The position numbers and the translations under genes were made by a program. A stretch of DNA of 64,000 nucleotides from the NCBI GenBank assembly GCA_030549175.1, contig JAUKUA010000004.1, positions 3,286,001 to 3,350,000 on the forward strand, given 5' to 3'. Below the pieces are notes generated by a model, which was given only the letters and a program-made list of their open reading frames with translations, did no database searches and was not told the origin of the DNA. This document shows, piece by piece, positions 33,932 through 45,807 of the stretch. The DNA is from Lasiosphaeris hirsuta (lineage: Eukaryota > Ascomycota > Sordariomycetes > Sordariales > Lasiosphaeriaceae). Position 1 is the first letter of the stretch; each line of letters begins with the position of its first letter.

Positions 33932-34546
33932 ATGATGGATCCTCATCAAGCAAGCCTAGAGGAACTCGACGCAAGTTCCCCCCAACAAGAAAGCCGGGAA
34001 GATATAGACCAACGGGTCGTCCGCTGGCTAGACCGCATTCGCAATACCGGCGACACCGACCCGGGCTCTACATCCTGCCCGCACAACTGCATCTGCGATG
34101 ACGGCGCCAGAATTCATTGCGTCACCAACGCAGCGAGGAACCTGGTCGTCGACTGGCTGTGCAGTCTCGACGACATGGACAACGGCCAAGTCCTGGAGAG
34201 TAGACGGGTAGCTCTTCTAGCTCAAGACTACCGGGAGATGAGGGCCCAGTTCAGTGGCGACCAACTGCATGCGATGCTCTTGGACGAGGATCGTGAGACG
34301 TACTTGGTGAGGCTCGCTAAGAGGGTCGAAATTGACCTGATTAAACTTGGGCATCGCAGTTTAAGGTTCTCGGAGTGGATTGGGATCCGACCTCGGGAAC
34401 GGGAAACGTTACATGGAATTCTCATCAGATTTTCTGATCAACATTTTGGAAGGGGTGATAGGGTTGTCAGTTGGTGGAAGCGGGCTATAGGATCCCTCAC
34501 GAGATTTGACGCGTATTCCATGGCCCCTCGAAAGCCTTACCCTTGA
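33932..34546 (+). CDS. Unrecognised 204-aa protein
   Basis: A single-exon frame starting with two consecutive ATG codons. The composition is soluble and charged: an acidic N-terminus (EELDASSPQQESREDIDQRV), a short cysteine group around CPHNCICDDGARIHC (residues 50-64), then mostly helical sequence ending SMAPRKPYP. The four cysteines plus His could form a small metal site, but the spacing matches no class I know. No signal peptide or membrane segment. The open length and codon-like composition favour a real gene, with no independent evidence. Confidence 0.55.
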   Translation: MMDPHQASLEELDASSPQQESREDIDQRVVRWLDRIRNTGDTDPGSTSCPHNCICDDGARIHCVTNAARNLVVDWLCSLDDMDNGQVLESRRVALLAQDYREMRAQFSGDQLHAMLLDEDRETYLVRLAKRVEIDLIKLGHRSLRFSEWIGIRPRERETLHGILIRFSDQHFGRGDRVVSWWKRAIGSLTRFDAYSMAPRKPYP

Positions 34547-35015
34547 AATTTTTATGAACTGTATATATATCTCAATTGGAAATAGCGATCAGTGTAGAAG
34601 TAATGGCTTGAAAGAGGGCCTAAGGGCTAGGTAATATTACTGAGAAAAGAAAACACACCCACCAGTGGAAATGATGTTGAAGCTAGTGCAAGAATGCGGG
34701 ACGTTTTAGCCGCCAGTGCCCCGCCATCCCGATAAGAAAAGCTAGGGTTCACGATAAGGAGCTCCAGCCAACCGGATGAGAATCTTGGTGGGTCTGTATG
34801 CAAACCCCACCAAGAAATTTCAGACAGTGACATGACCCCGCCTCCCCGACGTCGCTGCTGGCCTCGAATTCCATTGCGGGCGAGCGCGGGCTCTCTGCCA
34901 ATCAGTCTGCCAATTAGTATCAAGCCAAAGCTTCCAGTCTCCAGACGACCAGCTCTCTGGCTCACCACCTCACAACTCTGTGCATGCTTGCACACTCGCA
35001 CATTACGCACCCAAG
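34547..35015. other. Intergenic, ADE6 promoter
   Basis: A 469-nt gap upstream of ADE6. The last 100 nt form a CT- and CACAA-rich leader. No other gene seen. Confidence 0.5.
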
Positions 35016-38000
35016 ATGGCCTACCTCACCCTCGCCGGGGAGTCGTGCTTCACGGCGCCCGAAGCGCTGAAGCTCACTGATCAGGTCAACAAGGTCGCAC
35101 CCATCAAGGTTTCGTCGCTGTCTGGCGTCTGGGTCTACTATGCCCACATCGGGGGCAACGGCCCTGCGGCCCAGCAGAAGCTCACCCAGCTGCTCCCTTT
35201 GCCAATTGAGTCGGAGCCGTCCACCACGCACCTGGAGCACATTGGCTACGGTCGCAAGTGGTATGTCACGCCGCGCTATAACTCGCCATGGAGCACCAAG
35301 GCCACCAGTATCGCCCACGTGTGCGGCTTTGAGCAGCAGATCCACCGCATCGAGCGCGGACGCATCATCACCATTGAGTTTGAGCAGCCCTACAACGACA
35401 AGACGGTGCCCTTCCGGGATGTCCTGCATGACCGCATGACCGAGCACCTCACCACCGACGAGCCCGACCTCAGTGCCATGTTTGCTGAGGGACAGCCCCA
35501 GCCATTGGAGGTTGTCGACATCTTCGCCAAGGGCCAAGACCCACTCCAGGTTCTCAACGACTACAACAAGAAGCGCGGCTTGGCGCTCGATCAGTCTGAG
35601 GTCGAGTACTTGGTCGACAAGTTCACCCAACTCGGACGCCCGCCCCACGACATTGAGCTCTTCATGTTCGCCCAGGTCAACTCGGAGCACTGCCGCCACA
35701 AGCAATTCAATGCCAATTGGACCATCGATGGTGTTTCCAAGGCCAAGAGTCTGTTTGAGATGATCAGAAACACCGACAAGCTCACGCCGCAATTCACCGT
35801 ATCCGCTTACAGCGACAATGCAGCCGTTATGCAGGGCCGGACCGCCAACTTCTGGGCCCCCGATTACTCGACAGGCTCATGGAAGTTGAATAAGGAGCTG
35901 ATCCATGTTCTTGCCAAGGTCGAAACCCACAACCATCCTACCGCCATTGCTCCATTCCCAGGCGCCGCCACCGGCTCTGGTGGCGAGATCCGCGACGAAG
36001 GAGCTGTTGGCAGAGGCTCAATGCCTAAGGCCGGCCTCTGCGGCTTTTGGGTCTCGGATTTGCTCATCCCCGATCATCGCACTCCCTGGGAGACCGATGC
36101 TGGCCGTCCGGCACACTATGCCAGCAGTCTCGACATCATGCTGGAAGCCCCTATTGGCAGCGCCCGTTTCAACAATGAGTTTGGCCGCCCTTGCCTCACC
36201 GGGTCTTTCCGTACTCTCCTCATCGTAGATGATGTGGAAGGAGAATTCCGTGGCTACCACAAGCCCATCATGATTGCCGGAGGTGTTGGAACAGTCCGTG
36301 AAGTACATGCCCTCAAGCGCAAGTCTGACGTCCACGAAGGTGCCCACATCATCGTTCTAGGAGGTCCGGCCATGTTGATTGGCCTGGGTGGTGGCGCTGC
36401 ATCGAGCAATGCTTCAGGGGAAGGAAACGCCGATTTGGATTTCGACAGTGTCCAGCGCGGCAATCCCGAGATGGAACGGCGGGCACAAATGGTTATCAAC
36501 ACATGTGTTGCCCTGGGAGCTCAGAATCCCATCGCCATGATTCACGATGTCGGTGCTGGCGGCCTTTCAAACGCACTGCCAGAGCTCGTCCAAGATGCCG
36601 GCTTTGGAGGCAGATTCGAGCTCCGCCAGGTCGAAAGTGTGGACAGAAGCATGAGCCCGCTCCAAATTTGGTGCAATGAGGCCCAAGAGCGATATGTTAT
36701 CCTTGTCAACAGCGAGGGTATGGAACGTTTTACGAGCATCTGTAGTAAGTTTGGAAATTTCAAACACTCCCCTTGAATGAATTTTGGGCTAATGCCGTCC
36801 GCAGGACGTGAGCGCTGTGGCTTCTCGGACGTTGGCACAGTCCTCTCCAAGGAAGCTGACGGAGTTTCCAAGCTCATTCTGAGCGACAGAGAAGCAAAGG
36901 AATGCCCGCATCCAATCAATGTCCCTATGAACGTCCTATTCCCCAAGGGGCGTAAGCTAGAGCGTATCGTCGGCTCGAAGCAACCAACATGGCCAGCATT
37001 TGATGCCACTGCGAGCCTAAAGGCTGCCGTTGGCGATTCGGCTGGCGACTCGGACGTGTTCAAGCAAGCCGTCCAGAGGGTGTTTTGGATGCCAGCTGTT
37101 GGCTCCAAATCATTTTTGATTACCATTGGCGATCGAACAGTTGGCGGTCTCACGGTGCGCGATCAGATGGTAGGGCCGTGGCAAACACCAGTCGCCGACG
37201 TCGCCGTAACTGCTTCGTCATTCAGTCTCAACGGCATGAAGACCGGCGAGGCCATAGCTATGGGCGAGAAACCGACTTTGGCTCTTATCTCTCCGGCCTC
37301 TTCTGCACGGATGGCTGTGGCAGAAAGTCTGCTTAACCTTGGCGCCTCTGACATTATGGGCGGTTCGCATCGTGGAGATCTCCAGCGCGTCAAGCTTTCC
37401 GCAAACTGGATGGCAGCTGTGAACCATCCTGGCGAAGGTGCAGCCCTGTACGAGGCTGTTGAGGCAATTGGCATGGAACTGTGCCCTCAACTCGGAATCA
37501 GCATCCCTGTCGGCAAGGACTCAACCTCGATGAAGGCCTCGTGGAAGGATGGTGATGTGAGAAAGAGCGTAACTGCGCCGGTCTCGGTAGTGATTACGGC
37601 CTTCACTTTGGTTGAAGATATCAGAAGCACATGGACACCGCAGCTACGCCGCGTAGAGGACGTTGGAGAAACGATTCTCCTCTTTGTTGATTTGGCCAAG
37701 GGCCGTAAGGCTATGGGCGGTTCCGCGCTCGCACAGTCTCTTGACGCAATCGGTAACGAGGCGCCTGATGTGCGGGACGTGGACTTGCTGAGGGATTACT
37801 TTGATGCCCTCGCTCAGCTTCACGAAAGCGGTGTTGTTCTCGCCTACCACGACCGCTCTGACGGTGGTCTCCTTACGGCAGTGGCCGAGATGATGTTCGC
37901 CGGACGCTGCGGCGCTGATTTGACCATGGATGAAATCTCCAACTCAGGTGGCTTGGCTGACATGACCGAGGCACTCTTCAACGAGGAACTCGGTGCTGTC

Positions 38001-39146
38001 TTCCAGGTGCGAGCCTCCGACGAAATTAACTTCAAGCGATGCTTTGCGACATGCGGGCCCCCGGCTGGCCTGATCAAGAAGTTTGGTGTAGTTCAGCCGC
38101 TCTCCAAGCAAGCGCTCACGATCCGCTATGGCGAGGGTGCGCCTTTCGTGTCTCTTGACAGAGCGGAAATGCAGCAGTGGTGGACAAAGACCTCATTTGA
38201 AATGCAGAAGCTGAGAGACAATCCAGCATGTGCGCATTCCGAGTATGCAGCCATCTCGGACGTCAAGGACCCCGGTCTTTCCTACAATCTCACCTTCTCG
38301 CCTGCTGAGGATACTACCCCTCTAACGGCCTCCATAAGTCGCTTCTTTGGCAAGAGCCCACGTGTTGCCATTTTGAGAGAGCAGGGTGTCAACGGCTACG
38401 CCGAGATGGCCTTTTCTTTCCGAGCCGCAGGCTTTGACGCAGTGGATGTCCACATGAGTGATATCATCTCGGGCCGCTCGCTCGCAGACTTTGTCGGTCT
38501 GGCGGCCTGCGGTGGTTTCTCGTTCGGCGACGTGCTTGGCGCCGGCCAAGGCTGGGCAAAGTCAATCCTATTGCATGAGAAGTCGCGCCGTGAGTTGGCC
38601 GGGTTCTTCCAGCGCAAGGACACCTTCAGTCTTGGTGTTTGCAACGGCTGCCAGATGCTATCACGGTTGAAGGGGTTGATTCCGGGCGCCGAGCACTTCC
38701 CGACGTTTGTGGACAACAATTCGTCGCAATTTGAGGCCCGCTTCAGCATGGTCAAAATTGAGGACAACCCGGACCGGCCGTCGGTCTTTTTCAACGGCAT
38801 GGACGGCTCATCGCTACCAATCACCGTCTCTCACGGCGAAGGTAGGGCTGAGTTCGCCTCACCCGCGGATTTCGAGGCGCTCACCAAGGCCGGAGGAATC
38901 CCACTGCGTTATGTGGACAACAGTCTGGATGTGACCGAGGAGTACCCGTTCAACCCCAACGGTAGCCCCTTCGGCGTTGCGGGTGTTTCCAGCAGGGACG
39001 GGCGTGTCCTAGCCATGATGCCGCATCCTGAGCGGACGATCTTGGCGGATGTAGCTAGCTACCTGCCGCCTGGCCAAGTCGAGGAGTGGGGCGAGTTTGG
39101 GCCATGGCTGCGAATATTTAGAAGCGCGCGGAAGTGGGTGGGTTAG
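35016..39146 (+). CDS. ADE6: Phosphoribosylformylglycinamidine synthase (FGAM synthase)
   Basis: Catalyses the glutamine-dependent conversion of FGAR to FGAM in purine synthesis. Exons are 35016-36744 and 36805-39146, giving 1356 aa, the normal length for the large eukaryotic type. The 60-nt intron (GTAAGT...CGCAG, branch GCTAATG) joins TSIC to RRERCGF. The N-terminal domain is followed by the first ATP-binding half with ETHNHPTAIAPFPGAATGSG (about 301-320) and IHDVGAGGLSNALPEL, the second half with SIPVGKDSTSMKASW and YHDRSDGGLLTAV, and the glutaminase domain from RVAILREQGVNGYAEM (about 1096). Its nucleophile Cys lies in GVCNGCQML (about 1189) and its His in MMPHPERT (about 1317). All catalytic parts appear intact. 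Confidence 0.96.
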
Positions 39147-40273
39147 AGAGTTTGGAGACTGAACTTCGATTTTTAGATCTTCATGTTGTATTCTCAGTAT
39201 ATTTGTTGGTAACGTCGTATATATGTGGGCCAGATGACTAGGTGGTCGGGTTTATGACGACATTCTAGAGTGGTTCAGAAAGGCTTGAGCCGAATGATAT
39301 ATTCGCACCTAGAAGCATGAGCAGGTACCCTATTGGGTGTTTTCCGCGCACGCTTTAATGCCATGATTGCTAAAGCACTGTAATGAACACAGCTCCGGGC
39401 CTGAGGGGGACTCGGCTTGAGAGATGAAAAGTGCTGGTAAAATGAGTAAAAAGACATACAACACCAGGGATTCGCTGGTCGTCACCGACCCAACTACTAG
39501 TCTGGCCCTCACTGGCTTATCTATGGGAGAGCGGACGGGATCCCGAGTTTTCCAGTAGGTATGGTCGTATGTGTCTGGTAGGCTCGCAAATCCAGCTGGT
39601 ATCCGCCCTCTCTTTAGCGTGTCGCTCCGCATTGGGTGAATTTTGACGGGTTTACGGTATCATGGGGTGTTTGACTATTATGATCTAGTTTGTAAAGCTA
39701 GACTACTAATTACCGGTTTTCCTTCTGGGGGCAAATACGTTTGAAAAGTCAAGGTATCCGCAGCAGAAGTGGAATTGAATAGTCATGAGACATTGGTTCC
39801 ATGACGGAGCAGTGAAATCATGATGTCCTTCGCTTGCTTCCAACTTAACAATCGAGCGGATATCACTGTTATCATATCCCAAATGCCTACTATAGTACGA
39901 AAGTGTATCAAAACAGCGGCAACGGCCCGTAGGTGTATTAGTTGTATGATTAGTATCGTGGCTTAGTCATTATGACAATGTTCATTCTCGAAATTCGTGA
40001 TTTGCTGAGTTCTCCAATCTATCACGATCTTTCGATAGTACCATCATGGATATACAAAGTGTAGTCAACAGACAGACCTTTTTACATGCAGACGCCACGC
40101 CAACGAAGCTAATGCGAGCGGCAGGTTTGAGCGAAACGAGTACCTAGGATCTTTATTCGCTAAACGCATTATTCTAGGGGTGCACCTTGAAACCCACACT
40201 CGCAGGGAGGCGAGGGCCCCCTCACCTGCAAGCATTCAGATGAGATAAAGATTCTACAACCGCCTCGGTTCCT
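39147..40273. other. Intergenic between convergent genes
   Basis: A 1.1-kb gap between the ADE6 and SGT2 stop codons, AT-rich from 39.65 to 40.1 kb. No gene, RNA or repeat recognised. Confidence 0.5.
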
Positions 40274-41497
40274 CTATGGGGAGGGGCCACCGCGTCCGGC
40301 ACCACCAGCACCACCGCCACCCATCATGTTGCGAGCCCTGTAATGATCATATTAGCATCGACGATTCCCACCTACAGTCCGACTACAGGGTGTTGCTAAG
40401 AATGAAAACTTACATCTCAGCAATGCTCGGGTCTGACATCAAGGAGCCGATATCGGGCATGCCGCCGCCGCCGCCGCCACCACCAAACTGGTTGGCCATC
40501 TCGCGCAGCCGGGGGTTGCTCATCAGGTTGGCCATCATGTCGGGGTTGCTCATGAGGTTCTGGGCCATGGACGCAAACATGGGGTTGCTCATGATGGACC
40601 CGAAGTCAGGCATGCCTCCGCCACCGGCACCACCACCGCCAAACATGCCAGCGAGATCACCCAGGCTCGGCGTCGCGCCGGCACCAGCGCCTGGCCCGTC
40701 CCGGCTAGTCGTCGTCGCAGCCGCCTCGTCCACGGCGATCTCGTCAACCCTCCGGCGGGCCGTCTCGAATCCCTTCTTCATGGCGTCGCTGCCACCGTTG
40801 CCCTCGTACTCGATTCCCTTGCGGTAGGCCTCCATAGACCCCTTGGCGTCGCCGAGCGCGAAGCGCGCGAGTCCCAGACGGCTCCAGGCCTTGGTGTACT
40901 TGGGGTCGATGGCGACGGCGGCCTCGGCGTCGGCCTTGGCGGACTCGTGGTCACGCGCGGCCGAGTGCGCGGCGGCGCGGTTCGACAGGAACACGGAGTT
41001 GCCGGGGTGCAGGGCGAGGGCCTGGGTGTAGAAGTCGATGGCGGTTGGGTAGTCCTTTTGCGCCATGGCGGCGTTGCCCTTGGACTTGAGGCCTTCGGCC
41101 TGCTTCTTTTGCTCGACGGTCGGCAGGGCTGAGGAGGCGGCTGCTGGGGTGGAGGCGGAGGAGGGCGGGGCTGGTGCGGGCTTGGAGGCGCCCGGGGACG
41201 AGTTCTTGAGCTTCTCGTAGACCGAGTAGATCTGGAGGAGGGACTGGCTGCCGACGGCCAAGGTCACGGCGGCCTTGTCGGCCGGGTCAACGCCGAAGGC
41301 TTCGCTGATGCAGTTGATAGCGACATCGATCGAGTCCTTCTCATCGGCTTGGAGGGTACCGTCGGTCAGCGAGGTCGAGAGGAAGTCGCAAATGGCCAGC
41401 GCGAGGCGCTGCTTGGATGTTGTCGCCTGTTGTCGCCACACATGGCGGTTAGTCTGGGAGCCGATTTGCGGGGCGCGCGTCAGAGCAAACGTACCAT
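40274..41497 (-). CDS. SGT2: Small glutamine-rich TPR co-chaperone Sgt2
   Basis: SGT2 hands tail-anchored membrane proteins to the GET pathway and binds Hsp70/Hsp90. Exons are 41495-41497, 40414-41426 and 40274-40337, giving 359 aa. The first coding exon is the ATG alone, followed at once by GTACGT; exon 2 continues ATTSKQRLALAICDFL. The N-terminal dimerisation domain (about 1-70) is followed by a Pro/Ala linker and three TPR repeats (about 105-215: LKSKGNAAMAQKDYPTAIDF, SNRAAAHSAARDHESAKADA, KAWSRLGLARFALGDAKGSM). The Gly/Met/Asn-rich C-terminal domain repeats MSNPxMxxxM and binds hydrophobic clients. The last exon encodes a Gly-rich tail ending GGPSP. A glycine run interrupts the client domain. 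Confidence 0.94.
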
Positions 41498-42368
41498 ATT
41501 GCTACAAAAAGGATGGATATGTTGGAGCGCGGACTGGCGATAATTGGTGCAGAACTTAGGTGGTTTATGGAGTGAGGGAAGATTTACCAAGGTTAGCGGG
41601 AGGATTTGTGCCCGATTCACGTCGCCGAGTCTCCGCTACGTTCCATGAGGGTCGATGGCGGGGTTGTATTGGGCTGTATTGTTCCAGACCCCGGTTCACC
41701 AAGATTGCGGGGCTGTACGAAGAGCTCTGTACAGAAAAATGCGGGGTAATCTCGAACACAGATCCGCGTTTGTGAGGAAATTTGAGTAGATAAGTGGGAT
41801 ATCATATACGGTGTAAGGAAAAGGATTCGGTGACATGCCGAACATCAGCATAAAAGCCAGATAGGCTCGAACGCAAAGATATATGTGTTCATTGTCTTGA
41901 GGAGGGCTACCGGTATCAGTTTTCTGTAGCCAGATATCAAACGCGCCACATGAGGTCCGTGTTAGCGCAAAGACTACGGCTCCCTGCATGCAACCGAGGA
42001 CATGTGGGGGTTGTCTGCGCTGATGTCACTAGCAGACCCTTGGAAGCCAAGCTGTTTGGAGTAAGTAGATAGGAGTACCTGGCAAACCCTCCGAACCCTC
42101 AACAATCAACAGAGCCTGATGCCACCACCACTCGCTAACCTAATCATCAACACCGGTGACTAGTGACGGAGGGTACACAGAGGACACACAGAGAGGCTGG
42201 GACTTTGGAGCACAGGCTAAAAACTTGACATCGCCTCGGTCAGCCTGCCAATCTCGACAGGCCAAACCTAAGTTCCCCAACACAACGCCTCGACACTCTA
42301 TAACTACATGCAGCCGCAGCGGTAGCAACAGTAGCGGCATCAGCAGCAGCAGCAACAGCAACGGCACG
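41498..42368. other. Intergenic, divergent SGT2 / RING promoters
   Basis: A gap of about 870 nt between two start codons. An open frame upstream of and in frame with the RING protein exists from 42156 but begins at GTG, so it is treated as leader. No other feature. Confidence 0.5.
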
Positions 42369-43878
42369 ATGGCGTCCCCAGCGCGAAATCACAGCAACAC
42401 CTACAGACCGACACATACCATCATCCCCGCGCCCTACGCGACCGACGACACGCGGCACATATGTTTCATCTGTCTCCAGTCGGACACCGACGCGCCCAAC
42501 GGCGCCTGGGTGAACCCGTGCCCATGCAGCCTCGAGGCCCACGACAATTGCATGCTGCAATGGATTGCAGAGATGGAGCAGAGCGCGGGCCGTAGCAAGC
42601 CCACCTTCCGGTGTCCAGCCTGCCGCGCCGTCATCCACGTCGATGAGCCCCACGACGCCGTCGTTGCCCTGCACGATACCCTATACCGCCGCTACAGCCG
42701 CATGTCGCCCCGCCTCATACTCCTCCTCGTGAGTACCTGTTCTGTGGTCGGCTCTTCATGGTACGGCTGGAGCGCCTTGGCTGCTATTGCTGGTCCTAGG
42801 AAGGCCTGGCGTTTTATTGGGGTGGAGACTCTCACCGCATCGCGGCGGGCGGTGACGCTGCCAACAATAGTAACAGTTGCCTCGCGGGTAAGCACTTTGG
42901 CACTTCTCGGACCTGGGCTGGTATTATTTCGGGCGCTGCCCACACTGGTCGGCTTAGTACTCGTGCCACTCTCCCTCGCTGTGAGTACCTATCTAAAATA
43001 CTGAGTACAACCTACCGCTATTAATATCACCAACTCAACAGAACGGCGCGATGCTGATCTGTCGTAACGAAGCAATAACATGGCCACCCTCGCCGGCCTG
43101 GGCCCTCGCCGCAATGCCGTTAATGCATCTGGGCTACAGATACACATACTCTGACCTCTTTGGAGGCCTCGAGCGTCGTCTCAACCGGGCGATCCGCGGG
43201 CAGCCCCCGAGGAACGAGCCGCCACCTGCCGGACAGGGTCCTCCGGAGGCCCCCAACGACGAGCCGGGTTACCTGCACGGCATCTTTGCCCTCGCTGGAG
43301 CCGTCAGGGCCGCCTTCACCGAAGACGGGGCCGGGAACCCGGGCGCGGAGCCTATGGTCGACGCCGAGGTGGAGTTCGAGGTCCGCTTCGGCGGTAACGA
43401 CGACGAGGCGCTCGATGCCGGCTTCGGATTCGAGGGCGAAAACGCCGCAGAAAGACCAGCCGGAGCGCCCGAACCGCTCCCGCAAGCCCGCGAGGAAAAC
43501 GGCAACGAAAACAGACCGGGCCCTCCCGCCCCGGCCCCCGCTCCCGCTCCCGCTCCCGCCGCCCCAGCCGATAACGGCAACCGCGCTGATCCTACCTTCA
43601 CAAGCGCCATCAACACCATCACCACGTCGCTGCTGTTTCCCTTTATGGCCGGCGCCACGGGCGAGCTGTTGCGCCTCACGTTGCCTCGTTCGTGGATAAT
43701 GCGTGCTCGCTTTAGGCAACCGACGGGCCTGCTGCAGTCGCAGTGGGGGCGCAGCTTGGTGGGCGCGTGTCTCTTCGCCGTATTCCGGGATTCCTTTGCC
43801 CTGTATCTCAAGCACAGACAGGCGCTAGTCAAGACTAATCGGCAAGTGAGGAATGTTGAGAAGGCCGCCCGACCATAG
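42369..43878 (+). CDS. RINGv (MARCH-type) membrane E3 ubiquitin ligase
   Basis: A predicted membrane-bound E3 ligase. Exons are 42369-42980 and 43042-43878 (61-nt intron, GTGAGT...CAACAG), giving 482 aa. A C4HC3 RINGv domain lies at about residues 36-85: CFIC, a CPC pair, H-x2-C (HDNC) and CPAC, with the Trp of LQWIAEME in the usual place. Two to four hydrophobic segments follow (LILLLVSTCSVVGSSWYGW; STLALLGPGLVLFRALPTLV), split by the intron, then WALAAMPLMHLGYRYTYSDLF. A long disordered Pro/Ala/Glu linker (PAPAPAPAPAPA) comes next and a last hydrophobic patch near the C-terminus. This resembles fungal RINGv membrane proteins of mitochondria or ER; location and substrate are not known. The first ATG in frame is used. 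Confidence 0.85.
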
Positions 43879-44172
43879 GCCGGGTAGTTTAGGGCTGATG
43901 GCGTTGTTATGTTGAAAAGAGAGTGATGTATGAATTTGGTGAATAATGGGCCTGCATAGCACGTTTTGCCTCCGTGTCAGGTATTTTAGCGACACAGTGG
44001 CAGCAGGCAAGGTTAGAGATGACAGAAAGTGGGATTGCATGATGAATACTTAATATTCATTTCTACCTATACCAGCTGCCGATCCACCAGCTTCCTTGTC
44101 ATGATATTGATATAGGGTACAGATACCCAAAGTCTGGGACTGGGAACCCAACTTTGATGAGAGCTAGGTTCA
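43879..44172. other. Intergenic between convergent genes
   Basis: A short gap between the RINGv ligase and galactokinase stop codons, holding their 3' ends. Nothing else seen. Confidence 0.45.
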
Positions 44173-45807
44173 TTACAAGGAGCCCTCGGCCACCAGATAC
44201 AAAGCACTTCCACTCCCCGGCCGACTCACCACTACGGCCGCCTCCCTCTGCTCCTCGGTCAGCTCCCGCTTGCTGTAATACTCCGTCTCCCACGCCGCGC
44301 GCACCGCATCCACCTTGTCAGCCGGGACCAAATGCACGCTGCAACCGCCCCAGCCGGCGCCTGTCAGTCGGCTGCCATAGCTCCCTGCCCGTCGAGCGAT
44401 AGTGCACAGGGCGTCAATCTCAGCACAGCTGCACTCGTATGCATCGCGACACGAGTCCTGCGTGTCGTTGAGCAGGCCGCCAAGGCGGGCGTTGTATTCA
44501 CTTGTGTCCTCTGATGACTCCTGCTGGTGCGCGGCCGGGTCCTCGAGCAACTCCATGAAACGCAGAACGCGCAGGGCCTCGCTAAAAACGTGAAGTGCGC
44601 GTTGACGCAGCTTGAAGCGTTCGGCGCGTACAGGAAAGCGGGATGTGAACTGCGTGTTCAGCTCGTCAACGGTGACGCCAAGGACAGCGGCGATCTCTTC
44701 GCGCGTGTAGCCCTCGTCCTTGGTGAGAGTCTTGGACGTAAGGGCGATGAGCTCTTCGAGCTGCGCGGGGACCGGCTTGCTTGACGCAACTGAGCTAGCG
44801 TGTTCGGCAAGAGCGAAGTACGTCTCGTGGAAGCCGTGCAGACTGATACCCAGCGGGGCGGCGTCGGCGGGAAGGCGCATGCTGGGCGGGTTAAGGGCGG
44901 CGTTAAGGTAGGCGGCGGCCAAGCTGCATTCTACTACGCGCAGGTTGTAGTGGATGGGGCCAGTGACGAACTTGTCTGCGGTGACAAAGGACTGGGCGAT
45001 CAGGAAGGTGAGCTCTGGCCGGGTCGGGGGAAAGTGGACGGCCCGGGCCTTGAGGGAGGGGGTGAAGGAGACGAAGAGGGCGGATCCGCGCTCTGAGAAA
45101 ACAGAGGCGGATTGGTCCATTCTGCAGCGTGTTAGTGGATGTAGGTGGCATGCCTGAGGGCTTATAACTAGCTACCCTCCCGAGTTCACGCCCACTGCCC
45201 GCTCACTGACGATGGCCAGCTCTGTCAACTCCGTCTTGTCGATCGCGCGCTCGCCGTTAGCCGCCATTACGGCTAGTGCACTCGCACTGACGAAGGCGGC
45301 GCTCGAGCTCAAGCCGCCTCCAGCGGGGACCGTGCCGTCCATGAGGATCTGCATATTCTTGGGTTTGAAGTTGTCGCCGTGCTTCTTGCGCAGGAGCTCC
45401 AGGGCGCCGCGCAGGCCCGACTTGAAGTAATTGGTCCACTCATGAACGGTAGCGTCGATCTCCACAGCGCCGTAGGGGATGTCGAACTCATGGGCAGGGA
45501 ACCTGGTCTCTTGAACGTTGGCGATCTGGATCTTGAAGGTGTCCCCCTTGACCGAGGAGAGGTCGGTCGACACGGCGAGTAGGGCGTCGGCAGTGATGGC
45601 CATGGGCAGGACCGAGTACAGCGAGTAGTCAATGTGCTCGCCGATGATGTTCACACGGCCGGGTGACCGAGACACGAACTTGGGCTTGTGACCATATATG
45701 GACTGAAACTTGTCGACGAGATGGGTCCATCGCTTGGTCTGCGAAGCCACCGCATCGCTCGTGTAGATATCCTCGAGGGCGTGGGCAATGGGCACGGAAC
45801 CGGCCAT
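44173..45807 (-). CDS. GAL1: Galactokinase
   Basis: Phosphorylates galactose to galactose-1-phosphate, the entry step of the Leloir pathway. Exons are 45176-45807 and 44173-45121, giving 526 aa, typical of fungal galactokinases. The 54-nt intron (GTAGCT, branch CACTAACA, GCAG) joins GVNSGG to MDQSASVFSE. Motif 1, PGRVNIIGEHIDY, is at about 49-61; the ATP loop VPAGGGLSSSAAF is at about 166-178; motif 3, SRLTGAGWGGCSVHLVP, is near the C-terminus. The catalytic Asp lies in the GGMDQSAS segment rebuilt across the intron. Neighbours are unrelated, so no GAL gene cluster is present here. The start at 45807 (MAGSVPIAHALEDIY) is the first ATG; a longer frame upstream has only TTG. Confidence 0.95.

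Noticed and set aside
34962..35792. 276-aa minus-strand open frame
   Set aside because: Antisense of the ADE6 N-terminus, where the sense frame has clear family motifs.
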